The translations under genes were made by a program, and so were the position numbers. Shown here one piece after another: positions 14,827 to 20,444 of a stretch of 31,264 nt of DNA. Location: the IMG/VR virus record IMGVR_UViG_3300042564_001170, positions 1 to 31,264 of that record, one strand, 5' to 3'. Each line of letters starts with the position of its first letter. Within the stretch, counting starts at the first letter, position 1. Under the pieces are notes generated by a model. The model saw nothing but the letters and a program-made list of their open reading frames with translations, was not told where the DNA came from and ran no database searches. Origin of the DNA: a virus.

Positions 14827-14854
14827 ATAAAAAAAGCGATCCGAAGACCGCTTT
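14827..14854 (-). terminator. Intrinsic terminator after the SSB-like gene
   Basis: The minus-strand RNA forms a 9-bp stem (AAAGCGGTC with GATCGCTTT, one G-U) closed by a UUCG tetraloop and followed by a run of seven T's. It lies 25 bp after the SSB-like gene's stop and ends the first early transcription unit. A textbook shape. Confidence 0.85.
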
Positions 14855-14878
14855 CTCAACTATTTAACCAAATCAAAA

Positions 14879-15547
14879 TCAAAAATCCAAATCGTCTGAG
14901 TCAACCTCAACCTCAACCTCAACTGGCTCCGATTTCGTGAGGTAACTTTTTAAATACGCCTCCAAAGTGTTAAACGCTTCGTCGGCAAGGTCGGCCTCGG
15001 CTCCATCAAGTGAGCAAAGGTATCCGAACTTTGGTGTTGTATATTTAACGCTGCCTTTTTTAGCCTCGTCAAAGCCAACTACTGAAACCCACTCGTCAAC
15101 CAATCGGCTTTTACTTTTTGCGGTAAAATCGCCCCACGTTTGACAGGCTGCTCCTTTAAGTTGAATGTTTGCAATCTCGCCACCCTCAAGCATGATGTAA
15201 ATACTCTTAACGTAGTGACCGCCTGCGGCCTTTGCTTTCTCTTTGATGTCTTTGTAAAGACCTCGAGCAATCTCGTTGCCTTTGAATGGCTTAACAATCA
15301 TCTCATCCTTTGAGATATACTTTACCTCGTTGGAATAAATCCCGCTCTCGGTTGCGTCGTTCCAACCTTTCACGGTGTGCAGTTCGTCGAGAACTAAGAA
15401 TTTAAACGGAAGCTCAACGCTTACGTTTGTCTTTGTCTCTTTGTCGTAGTAAGCAAACGTTTTCTCGTTTGATTTCCATTCGAAAAATTTTGTTGCTGGG
15501 TTTGTTGTTGGCTGCGAGAATGCAGCTCTGCGGTTTGAAGTACTCAT
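14879..15547 (-). CDS. Probable single-stranded DNA-binding protein
   Basis: Encodes 222 residues. The C-terminus is strongly acidic and ends VEVEVEVDSDDLDF, the acidic-tail-plus-aromatic pattern used by SSBs to recruit replication partners. The body is strand-rich (ETKTNVSVELPFKFLVLDEL, YVKSIYIMLEGGEIANIQLKG), consistent with an OB fold. I recall similar Bacteroidota phage proteins annotated as SSB-like. It lies between the small early genes and the primase, and is followed by a strong terminator, as suits a highly expressed protein. No catalytic motifs. T7 gp2.5 would be the functional analogue. Confidence 0.7.
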   Translation of the reverse strand: MSTSNRRAAFSQPTTNPATKFFEWKSNEKTFAYYDKETKTNVSVELPFKFLVLDELHTVKGWNDATESGIYSNEVKYISKDEMIVKPFKGNEIARGLYKDIKEKAKAAGGHYVKSIYIMLEGGEIANIQLKGAACQTWGDFTAKSKSRLVDEWVSVVGFDEAKKGSVKYTTPKFGYLCSLDGAEADLADEAFNTLEAYLKSYLTKSEPVEVEVEVDSDDLDF

Positions 15548-15613
15548 AATATTATTGTTTTTTGTGGCACGAAATGAAGCAGCTCGAGCCTTGCTGCGGT
15601 TATTATGATAAGG

Positions 15614-15745
15614 CTAAATTACTGATTTATATTTGTATGACAAAATTTTTTTGTATAAATCGTTCACTCGTTCCGAATTTACCCCGCGATTGTAGTAAAA
15701 TCGCATTACTCTTTTAATTCTCGTTAAAGGTGTGATATTAGCCAT
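15614..15745 (-). CDS. Small basic protein (43 aa)
   Basis: ATG at 15745 opens 43 codons: MANITPLTRIKRVMRFYYNR, then GVNSERVNDLYKKILSYKYK, ending SVI and TAG at 15614. It is basic, with many Arg, Lys and Tyr residues, and could bind nucleic acid. It overlaps the upstream 36-codon membrane protein gene by 22 bp, as genes in this operon often do. Between it and the SSB start are 66 bp with a short hairpin (GCAGC/GCTGC arms). No family recognised. Confidence 0.5.
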   Translation of the reverse strand: MANITPLTRIKRVMRFYYNRGVNSERVNDLYKKILSYKYKSVI

Positions 15746-15834
15746 CCTATTGCGGTTATAATTAATAATAATGCAGCCACCTCAATCGCAGCTCGCGTCA
15801 CAAAGATCAACTCTTTTTTGTTTTGTGGTTTCAT
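15724..15834 (-). CDS. Small membrane protein (36 aa)
   Basis: ATG at 15834 opens 36 codons: MKPQNKKELIFVTRAAIEVA followed by ALLLIITAIGWLISHL and TAA. The basic N-terminus followed by one long hydrophobic helix (about residues 16-34) is typical of a single-pass inner membrane protein with its N-terminus inside. It overlaps the DnaA-like gene by 53 bp in another frame and the next small gene by 22 bp. The clean charge/hydrophobicity pattern argues for a real gene. Function unknown. Confidence 0.5.
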   Translation of the reverse strand: MKPQNKKELIFVTRAAIEVAALLLIITAIGWLISHL

Positions 15835-16207
15835 AAGTATCTATTAAATTAATAATTTGTTGCATTAGTTCCTCGTCGTTTATTGGATTCACTCTTTTGA
15901 GCATCATAAAATAAGGCGAGTACTGATTGATTAATTGAACTCGTAACTCCTCCAGGTCGGGCCTTCTAAATCTTACATCCGAGTCGTATAGTTTAACGTT
16001 ATACAATACCGTTGCGTGATCGTAGGGCCTGTATTCTCGAATAATGTCCCGAATATCAACGACCTTGTACTTTAAATCTATTCGTAAAATGTAGCAAAAT
16101 AATGCGCGTACATCAACGACTGGCAGCGTGCGACCATTCTCGAACACGTCAATAGTTGTGGCGTGTTCGATGTTGGCTGCTATCTCTTTGGCCCTACGAA
16201 AGCTCAT
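15782..16207 (-). CDS. DnaA domain-IV-like DNA-binding protein
   Basis: From ATG at 16207 it has 141 residues. Residues 30-75 match the DnaA C-terminal domain: a VDVRALFCYILR helix like the DnaA 'R...A.YL', then VVDIRDIIREY and the signature DHATVLYNV with D63-H64-A65-T66-V67, the residues that contact the DnaA box. There is no AAA+ ATPase part. A stand-alone domain IV could bind an origin or compete with host DnaA. A TTG at 16252 would add 15 residues, but the ATG overlaps the upstream gene by just 14 bp and starts right before the helical domain. The family call is good; the role is inferred. Confidence 0.75.
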   Translation of the reverse strand: MSFRRAKEIAANIEHATTIDVFENGRTLPVVDVRALFCYILRIDLKYKVVDIRDIIREYRPYDHATVLYNVKLYDSDVRFRRPDLEELRVQLINQYSPYFMMLKRVNPINDEELMQQIINLIDTYETTKQKRVDLCDASCD

Positions 16208-16403
16208 ACAAATCGTTGTAACGGTATGAATTTGTAAAGCCACCCCAATCAACCACTACTGGAAGCTCTTGCGTTCGGCGTTTGTCTCTTGACTCGTTGC
16301 CTATTTCGACAACCGTTCCATACTTATCGCGTGGGTTGTGTCGGTCTTCCAGTGCTACGAAAATACTTGTTTCGCGCAATCTTACTTTTTGTCCTACTTT
16401 CAT
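16194..16403 (-). CDS. Small beta-barrel-like protein (69 aa)
   Basis: Encodes 69 residues: MKVGQKVRLRETSIF, then YGTVVEIG, PVVVDWGGFTNSYRYNDLY. The pattern (VG..VR...., NP....GTV..I, ..V.W..G..NSYRY.DL) is a common small SH3/KOW-like family in phages, sometimes related to mind-bomb/HERC-type repeats; these often bind nucleic acid or partner proteins. It overlaps the DnaA-like gene by 14 bp. The exact function is unknown. Confidence 0.7.
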   Translation of the reverse strand: MKVGQKVRLRETSIFVALEDRHNPRDKYGTVVEIGNESRDKRRTQELPVVVDWGGFTNSYRYNDLYELS

Positions 16404-16407
16404 TGTA

Positions 16408-16857
16408 TTAAAATTTTAATGTTATACTTGATTTGCGAGGCGTTACCGATACTTGAGGCACCTCGTTACCATATGCGTCAAAAATTGTTTGCGTTTGTTT
16501 TAAAGCCAATTTAAGAAGCTCCTCGCGCTCTTTAAGGTCGGCCTTAAGGTTTTGATAAATTGGATCGTCTCCAAAGTTTATCGTCTCGCCGCCGTTTACT
16601 GGTGTGAACTCGACACCGTAGCAAGTCATTTTTTCCTCGGGCAAGTGCTTACGCATTTCCGCGTCGGCTGAATTTACTACCTCTTTAAGTCGGCAAATGT
16701 TCGCCATAAACATATGCTTGTCAACGTTGCCCTCTTCGAGTACGTTATCGACCATTCGTTTGCCTGTAAGGATTGCGTCTTTTTTTGTAAACGATGGCTC
16801 GTACATCGTGATAAGTTGCTCGGAATTCTCAAGGAATAGTTTTGCGTTTGCTCCCAT
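16408..16857 (-). CDS. Conserved phage protein of unknown function (149 aa)
   Basis: Encodes 149 residues starting MGANAKLFLENSEQLITMY. A helical N-terminal half is followed by CYGVEFTPVNGGETINFGDDPIYQNL and a charged helix (LKEREELLKLALKQTQTI), then YGNEVPQVSVTPRKSSITLKF. The 'GVEFTPVNGGE...DP.Y..LK..L..R.ELL' pattern is one I recall from replication/recombination modules of Bacteroidota phages. It may work with the SSB-like protein or a recombinase, but no recombinase is visible here. Predicted cytoplasmic. The function remains unassigned. Confidence 0.7.
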   Translation of the reverse strand: MGANAKLFLENSEQLITMYEPSFTKKDAILTGKRMVDNVLEEGNVDKHMFMANICRLKEVVNSADAEMRKHLPEEKMTCYGVEFTPVNGGETINFGDDPIYQNLKADLKEREELLKLALKQTQTIFDAYGNEVPQVSVTPRKSSITLKF

Positions 16858-16859
16858 TT

Positions 16860-16985
16860 TTAATTTAATTTTAAGTATGCGTTAGTCATTTTTTTGTGAT
16901 CGGAATAGTAAACCGACTTAACGGTTTTTTTCATCCACTTGTCGAACTTTTTAGCCTCTTTGAGGTTTATTTTTTTCTCATCCAT
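16860..16985 (-). CDS. Small Lys-rich protein (41 aa)
   Basis: ATG at 16985 opens 41 codons: MDEKKINLKEAKKFDKWMKK, then TVKSVYYSDHKKMTNAYLKL, N and TAA at 16860. Highly charged and helical. It overlaps the upstream 49-codon gene by 19 bp and ends 3 bp before the next ATG, so it fills a gap with no slack, which supports it. No family recognised. Confidence 0.55.
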   Translation of the reverse strand: MDEKKINLKEAKKFDKWMKKTVKSVYYSDHKKMTNAYLKLN

Positions 16986-17116
16986 TTTAAAATAATTTTA
17001 TCGATTGATTGTTTTACCTCGTTTTCCGAGTCTACTGGGATAAGTTTATGCAATATTTTTGTTTGCGTGCCTTCCTTAAATTTAGTTTTACGGCCTGCGC
17101 CTCGTTCGTTTCTCAT
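16967..17116 (-). CDS. Small protein, possibly ribbon-helix-helix type (49 aa)
   Basis: ATG at 17116 opens 49 codons: MRNERGAGRKTKFKEGTQTK, then ILHKLIPVDSENEVKQSIDK and IILKWMRKK. The start RGAGRK..KFKEG followed by a strand (TKILHKLIPVD) and a helix (EVKQSIDKIILKW) resembles short Arc/MetJ-like proteins that are frequent in phage early operons. If so it would be a small DNA-binding regulator. Its ATG overlaps the stop of the previous gene (TAATG), showing tight coupling. Confidence 0.6.
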   Translation of the reverse strand: MRNERGAGRKTKFKEGTQTKILHKLIPVDSENEVKQSIDKIILKWMRKK

Positions 17117-17286
17117 TATTTGTGTCTAAATGGTAACTCCTCAACGCGCCAAATGCGCTTGCAAACTATTGAGGATTGATTAAAAATTAATACTGCCTCG
17201 GCTATGCTGCTGGCTTCAATGTCGATGTCGTAATCGTAGCACTCATCGTACTGCTCGGTGTAATAATATAGTCTATAAGTTCTCAT
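17116..17286 (-). CDS. Hypothetical acidic protein (56 aa)
   Basis: From ATG at 17286 it has 56 residues starting MRTYRLYYYTEQYDECYDYD. The aromatic, acidic N-terminal strand followed by SIAEAVLIFNQSS and VCKRIWRVEELPF suggests a small alpha/beta fold of the kind seen in many short phage proteins. A longer start at 17325 would run further into the upstream gene, so the ATG with a 14-bp overlap is preferred. No function assigned. Confidence 0.6.
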   Translation of the reverse strand: MRTYRLYYYTEQYDECYDYDIDIEASSIAEAVLIFNQSSIVCKRIWRVEELPFRHK

Positions 17287-17488
17287 ACATTCGGGCCAAT
17301 CTAAGGCCGATATTAAAGTTAGCAATCATTCTTTGTTTGTTCCAGTCTTGTACATCCCACCCAAATAAACGCTCGTTGCGTTCGATTCGACTTTTGTGGT
17401 CATTAAAGCGGCGGTCGCTTTCTTTGAACGCCTCAAGTATTTTGATGGCGCGCTCGTGTTTTTTGATTTCAAGTTCTAAGTTTTCCAT
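17273..17488 (-). CDS. Hypothetical helical protein (71 aa)
   Basis: Encodes 71 residues starting MENLELEIKKHERAIKILEAF. The heptad-like, charged helix at 1-25 suggests a coiled coil; the rest (RNERLFGWDVQDWNKQRMIA) is also helical. The ATG overlaps the stop of the upstream 30-codon gene (TAATG). No recognised family. Confidence 0.6.
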   Translation of the reverse strand: MENLELEIKKHERAIKILEAFKESDRRFNDHKSRIERNERLFGWDVQDWNKQRMIANFNIGLRLARMYENL

Positions 17489-17580
17489 TATGATCTAAAG
17501 ATTATTTGACCGATAAAGTAAGCGGCCATAATTAAACAAAAAATGTACTGCGGTTTGCGATGTTGTAAAAAGTATTTCAT
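17488..17580 (-). CDS. Small membrane protein (30 aa), first gene of the early operon
   Basis: ATG at 17580 opens 30 codons: MKYFLQHRKPQYIFCLIMAA, then YFIGQIIFRS and TAA. The basic N-terminus followed by one hydrophobic segment (about residues 12-28) predicts a single-pass membrane protein. It lies about 20 nt downstream of the 17.6-kb promoter and its stop overlaps the next ATG. It may be the first phage product made after infection, or it may act as a leader peptide. Very short genes are hard to prove from sequence alone. Confidence 0.55.
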   Translation of the reverse strand: MKYFLQHRKPQYIFCLIMAAYFIGQIIFRS

Positions 17581-17601
17581 AGTTGTTTGATTTTGTTGGA
17601 G

Positions 17602-17635
17602 CAAATATATATCAATAAATTAATTAAACAACAAA
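17602..17635 (-). promoter_or_regulatory. Bacteroidota-type promoter for the first early operon
   Basis: The minus strand has TATATTTG (17609-17602), an exact match to TAnnTTTG. Upstream -33 candidates are TTTG (17635-17632, 22-nt spacer) or GTTG (17632-17629, 19-nt spacer). It sits in the 97-bp gap between the spanin-like gene and the small early genes. Confidence 0.65.
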
Positions 17636-17640
17636 AAATT

Positions 17641-17655
17641 AAACAAAGTTTGTTT
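17641..17655. promoter_or_regulatory. 15-bp palindrome upstream of the early promoter
   Basis: AAACAAA-g-TTTGTTT is a perfect inverted repeat with a single central base, placed just upstream of the -33 element. It could be an operator or activator site. As RNA it makes only a weak hairpin (5 bp with a 5-nt loop) before a T-rich stretch, so it might alternatively act as a poor terminator of the lysis transcript. Confidence 0.4.
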
Positions 17656-17677
17656 TTAGTGCTTATTTATACAAATT

Positions 17678-18133
17678 CTAAATAAAACGGGAGATAAAAA
17701 AGCGGCGGTAAATGTAGAGAATCGCAGCAATAATAAGCAGTAACCAAATCCAACCGAACCACTCTTTGCGCTCAACGTGTTTCTCGCTTACTTTGGTGGA
17801 TTGTGTCGCAGTTTTTTGAGTTTTGCGTGTATTGTGTACGCTTTGAGATTTAACCGCCTTAAATCGGCTTATTTGCGTTCGTTTCTTAACTCGGCCGTTC
17901 TTAATTGTAGTCTTTTTGCCTTGCGAGTCTATAATAACAATAGGTTTGAGCGTGTCTACTGGCGTGATTTCAAACTCATCGGTATGTATATCCCCTTGTG
18001 ATACCTCATTTGTATATACTTTTGTGGAATCAACAACAGTAATCTCGCTTTTTTTTGTGGTTTCGGTTGTGCTTTTGTTCACTTTACGCGCCCCGCAGCT
18101 CGCCAATAATAGCAATATAAATAAATATCTCAT
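17678..18133 (-). CDS. Putative unimolecular spanin (lipoprotein with C-terminal membrane helix)
   Basis: Encodes 151 residues. The N-terminus MRYLFILLLLASCGAR is a lipoprotein signal with lipobox LLASC and acylated Cys13. The middle is a charged, Ser/Thr/Lys-rich periplasmic region of about 110 residues. The C-terminus (WFGWIWLLLIIAAILYIYRRF) is a strong membrane helix followed by basic residues. One chain anchored in both outer and inner membranes is exactly the layout of phage T1 gp11, the type u-spanin, which fuses the membranes in the last step of lysis. It is the last gene of the lysis region, after lysozyme and the phosphoesterase. No separate Rz/Rz1 pair is seen. Confidence 0.75.
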   Translation of the reverse strand: MRYLFILLLLASCGARKVNKSTTETTKKSEITVVDSTKVYTNEVSQGDIHTDEFEITPVDTLKPIVIIDSQGKKTTIKNGRVKKRTQISRFKAVKSQSVHNTRKTQKTATQSTKVSEKHVERKEWFGWIWLLLIIAAILYIYRRFFISRFI

Positions 18134-18134
18134 T

Positions 18135-19136
18135 TTATCGGATTTTATTTTCTACAATTCTAAGGTTATTTACCTCATAATCGCCTGTTTTTTCAACGTG
18201 AATGTGGGCAAAGCCGTTGTTCCAAGAGTTGAAAGGCATATAATCCGGGCTTAATCCTGACAAGCAACCGACACTCCAGGTAGTAGTTACGTCTCCGCTC
18301 AAGTTAACCTCGGTATGTTCGCTTGTTCTGTGGTGGTGTCCAATAATACAAGACTCTTTTGCTTTCATATATAGACCGCGAGCAGGGTTAACAGGTGGAG
18401 CAAAGCCGCTGAAAAATTCGTGTCCGTGCAATAGTGGCAATTTGCCCGCCTTTGCGATTTGTTTTGACTTGACCTCTTGCACACCGAACTCGCCAAAGCG
18501 CAAAATCGTAGCCAATTCAAAGTCGGGAATACCCAACAATTCGGGAGCCTGCATTTTAAGGAAGTTTTGCCAACGGTCCTCGTGGTTGCCAATCTTAAAA
18601 TATATCGGACATTGGAAGTGATCCTGTAAATTCTTTAAAAAGTTTCGTGTCATCTCCAACTCGTCGGCCATATTTCGCAAACGGCGGTCTTTAATAAAAC
18701 GCGATAACATATACATGTCGATAGTGTCCCCATTTAAGTAAACGCAGTCCACGTTCTCAGCCTTGCCGTAGTCGATAGCAAGTCGGAGCGCGTCGTTGTT
18801 TTGGTAGGGGAAATGAATGTCCGTTAAAAACAAAATGTTTTTGTTTGGCACAATAATGGTGCCTTGCTTCTCGTAGTCGCTTTCGGGTAACTCAAACTCT
18901 TTACTCATAAATTGTTTTTTTTCTTTTTTTGAACGTACTCCGATTGCATTTTTTTGTGGCCGATCCCCTTTCTCATTTCTATGAAGTCGCACAATACCAC
19001 GCGCATTGTCAACGCTTGTAAAATCAATCGGGTAGTCTTGGTGCAATAGTCTTGAGATTGCCATCGTTGATGACTTTGGAAACTTTGCTATATACTCTCG
19101 AGCGATTTCGCCCTTGTATGTGATTTTACTCTCCAA
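18135..19136 (-). CDS. Calcineurin-like metallophosphoesterase
   Basis: Encodes 333 residues. The dinuclear metal site is complete: DIH (106-108), GDTID (136-140), GNHE (183-186), HGHE (237-240) and GHHH (266-269). The first 60 residues (AREYIAKFPKSSTMAISRLL) look like a small helix-turn-helix, suggesting recruitment to DNA. It may be a nuclease or phosphatase acting on nucleotides or DNA; the substrate cannot be read off. The place between lysozyme (11-bp overlap) and spanin-like gene (1 bp apart) is unexpected, as lysis does not need such an enzyme. The catalytic family is certain. Confidence 0.88.
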   Translation of the reverse strand: MESKITYKGEIAREYIAKFPKSSTMAISRLLHQDYPIDFTSVDNARGIVRLHRNEKGDRPQKNAIGVRSKKEKKQFMSKEFELPESDYEKQGTIIVPNKNILFLTDIHFPYQNNDALRLAIDYGKAENVDCVYLNGDTIDMYMLSRFIKDRRLRNMADELEMTRNFLKNLQDHFQCPIYFKIGNHEDRWQNFLKMQAPELLGIPDFELATILRFGEFGVQEVKSKQIAKAGKLPLLHGHEFFSGFAPPVNPARGLYMKAKESCIIGHHHRTSEHTEVNLSGDVTTTWSVGCLSGLSPDYMPFNSWNNGFAHIHVEKTGDYEVNNLRIVENKIR

Positions 19137-19575
19137 AATAAATGTCGGCTTCGGCTTTGCGTCGAATTGTGAGACCTTTTAAAACGTTGCCGCCCGCTTT
19201 GTTCCATTTTAGGAACTCGGCCCGAATAGACGGATCAAAGTGATTGAAGTTGATTTTACGCAATAGCGTGGATTTCTCGAAATTGGATGGGCCGATGTTG
19301 TACATTAGTGAAACCAGCGAGTTGAATTGTCCTTGATCAAGCGGAGCCGTAACTAATTTACTAACTCTTGCTGCAAATTTGTCCGCTATAACCTTAAACA
19401 TCTCAAAAGCTTCGAGTTCGGTAATTGGCTTATCGAGTAGCGTTACCTTTTTGCCGTTTGTGTAGTAAGTATTTCCGTAGCCAATCGTAGGCACTTTCGC
19501 ACTGCACAAATACGGCTTAGAACTAAAACCCTCGAATTTACAAATCAATCTATATCCCGCGTTGTTTAGTTTCAT
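19126..19575 (-). CDS. T4-type lysozyme (endolysin, GH24)
   Basis: Encodes 149 residues that cleave the peptidoglycan glycan strands. The catalytic triad spacing follows T4 lysozyme (E11, D20, T26): here E15 (KFEGF), C24 in place of Asp, and T30 (PTIGYGNTYY). Cys at the second position is a known natural variant of this family and is expected to be active. NSLVSLMYNIGPSNF and LKGLTIRRKAEADIYFG are further family landmarks. There is no signal peptide or SAR helix at the N-terminus, so export depends on the holin. It overlaps both neighbours. Confidence 0.92.
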   Translation of the reverse strand: MKLNNAGYRLICKFEGFSSKPYLCSAKVPTIGYGNTYYTNGKKVTLLDKPITELEAFEMFKVIADKFAARVSKLVTAPLDQGQFNSLVSLMYNIGPSNFEKSTLLRKINFNHFDPSIRAEFLKWNKAGGNVLKGLTIRRKAEADIYFGE

Positions 19576-19862
19576 TTTGCAAATGCTTTAAATAGTAACG
19601 TTACGAGCGCAGCGGTAAACGCTACGGCGATGACTTTGGCTTGTTTGATGTACACCTTAAGCTCGGCGTCGTTCTCCTCCAGGTCAATCACTCTTGTATC
19701 TATGTCCGATATTTTCCAAACAAGGCCACGAAATCCGTTGAGATCGTTCCCGAGTAGGGCCTGCTTAATCTCTTTGATGTCAGCCGAGCGAATCTCGGAA
19801 TCTTTTTTAATTTCTTTGATGTGTTGCTCTATTCGGTCGAGGCGTTCGCTTTCAATGCTCAT
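19572..19862 (-). CDS. XhlA-like coiled-coil protein with C-terminal membrane helix
   Basis: Encodes 96 residues. Residues 1-35 are a charged helix (ERLDRIEQHIKEIKKDSEI), 50-75 another coiled-coil-like segment, and the C-terminus (VIAVAFTAALVTLLFKAFAK) is a membrane helix. This is the hemolysin XhlA layout: cytoplasmic coiled coil plus one C-terminal anchor, often paired with a holin next to an endolysin. It overlaps the lysozyme and holin-like genes by 4 bp each. It is likely a holin partner or holin itself. Confidence 0.7.
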   Translation of the reverse strand: MSIESERLDRIEQHIKEIKKDSEIRSADIKEIKQALLGNDLNGFRGLVWKISDIDTRVIDLEENDAELKVYIKQAKVIAVAFTAALVTLLFKAFAK

Positions 19863-20056
19863 GAGTTCAATTTGTTTGGCTGCGAAAGGTACAATTTAAT
19901 ACCTCCCAAAGTAATAACTAAAATTTTAAGGATTGTTCCAAAATAATCTGGCAATCCAAATTGCGATATCAGTTCCACCAACAAGTGAGTCGTTTGGTCA
20001 AGTATACCCAAAACGATTAAAATAATCGGCAGTAAATGCTCCTTAATTTGCTTCAT
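19859..20056 (-). CDS. Holin-like membrane protein (65 aa)
   Basis: Encodes 65 residues with two hydrophobic helices, about 8-32 (LLPIILIVLGILDQTTHLLV) and 40-58 (GTILKILVITLGGIKLYL), joined by a short turn, and basic residues near the start. Two-helix topology, size and position just upstream of the coiled-coil protein and lysozyme fit a class II-type holin. It overlaps the upstream gene by 14 bp. It is not possible to say which of the two membrane proteins makes the hole. Confidence 0.65.
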   Translation of the reverse strand: MKQIKEHLLPIILIVLGILDQTTHLLVELISQFGLPDYFGTILKILVITLGGIKLYLSQPNKLNS

Positions 20057-20180
20057 CTTCCTGCAATTTAGCCGCTAATTTGTCAAGTATTTGCGACAAA
20101 GCAACAACGTCAGCCATTTGATAAACTCCCGCTTTTACTGCGATTTCAATCGCTTGCTTAAGTACGTTTAACTCTTCCAT
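20043..20180 (-). CDS. Small helical protein (45 aa)
   Basis: From ATG at 20180 it has 45 residues: MEELNVLKQAIEIAVKAGVY, then QMADVVALSQILDKLAAKLQ and EDEAN. Two amphipathic helices. I recall near-identical short proteins after tail fibre genes in flavobacterial phages; role unknown. An upstream start would extend into the previous gene and is less likely. It overlaps the holin-like gene by 14 bp and starts 3 bp after the upstream stop. Confidence 0.65.
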   Translation of the reverse strand: MEELNVLKQAIEIAVKAGVYQMADVVALSQILDKLAAKLQEDEAN

Positions 20181-20182
20181 TT

Positions 20183-20434
20183 TTAGTATGTTAAAATAGT
20201 AATGTTTTTGTCTTTTGCTACGCAATTTTCAATCCACGTGTTATCCTCACCCCACGCTGCAAACTCCTCATCGGTTAAAGTGTAGTTCCAATTTGTACAC
20301 ATTAACCCTTCGTCGGTTAATAGTTCGTTGTAAGTGGTGCAAGTATTTGCATCGGTTGGAAAGTTAAGAATTAAAACTTTTAGCTGTGTAGCTTCGCCTG
20401 TAAAGGGGAAATCAATCGGTTGAATTTGTGCCAT
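20183..20434 (-). CDS. Conserved hypothetical protein (83 aa) after the tail fibre
   Basis: Encodes 83 residues starting MAQIQPIDFPFTGEATQLKV. Strand-rich, with TNWNYTLTDEEFAAWGEDNTW and a final ITILTY. A small family of this type follows tail fibre genes in related phages as I recall, which suggests a virion or fibre-associated part. It has four Cys residues, no signal peptide and no membrane helix. Ten bp separate it from the fibre gene. Confidence 0.65.
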   Translation of the reverse strand: MAQIQPIDFPFTGEATQLKVLILNFPTDANTCTTYNELLTDEGLMCTNWNYTLTDEEFAAWGEDNTWIENCVAKDKNITILTY

Positions 20435-20444
20435 TATTATTTAT

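Noticed and set aside
15548-15613. Hairpin GCAGC/GCTGC upstream of the SSB-like gene
   Set aside because: A 5-bp stem with a 9-nt loop and no T run; likely chance.
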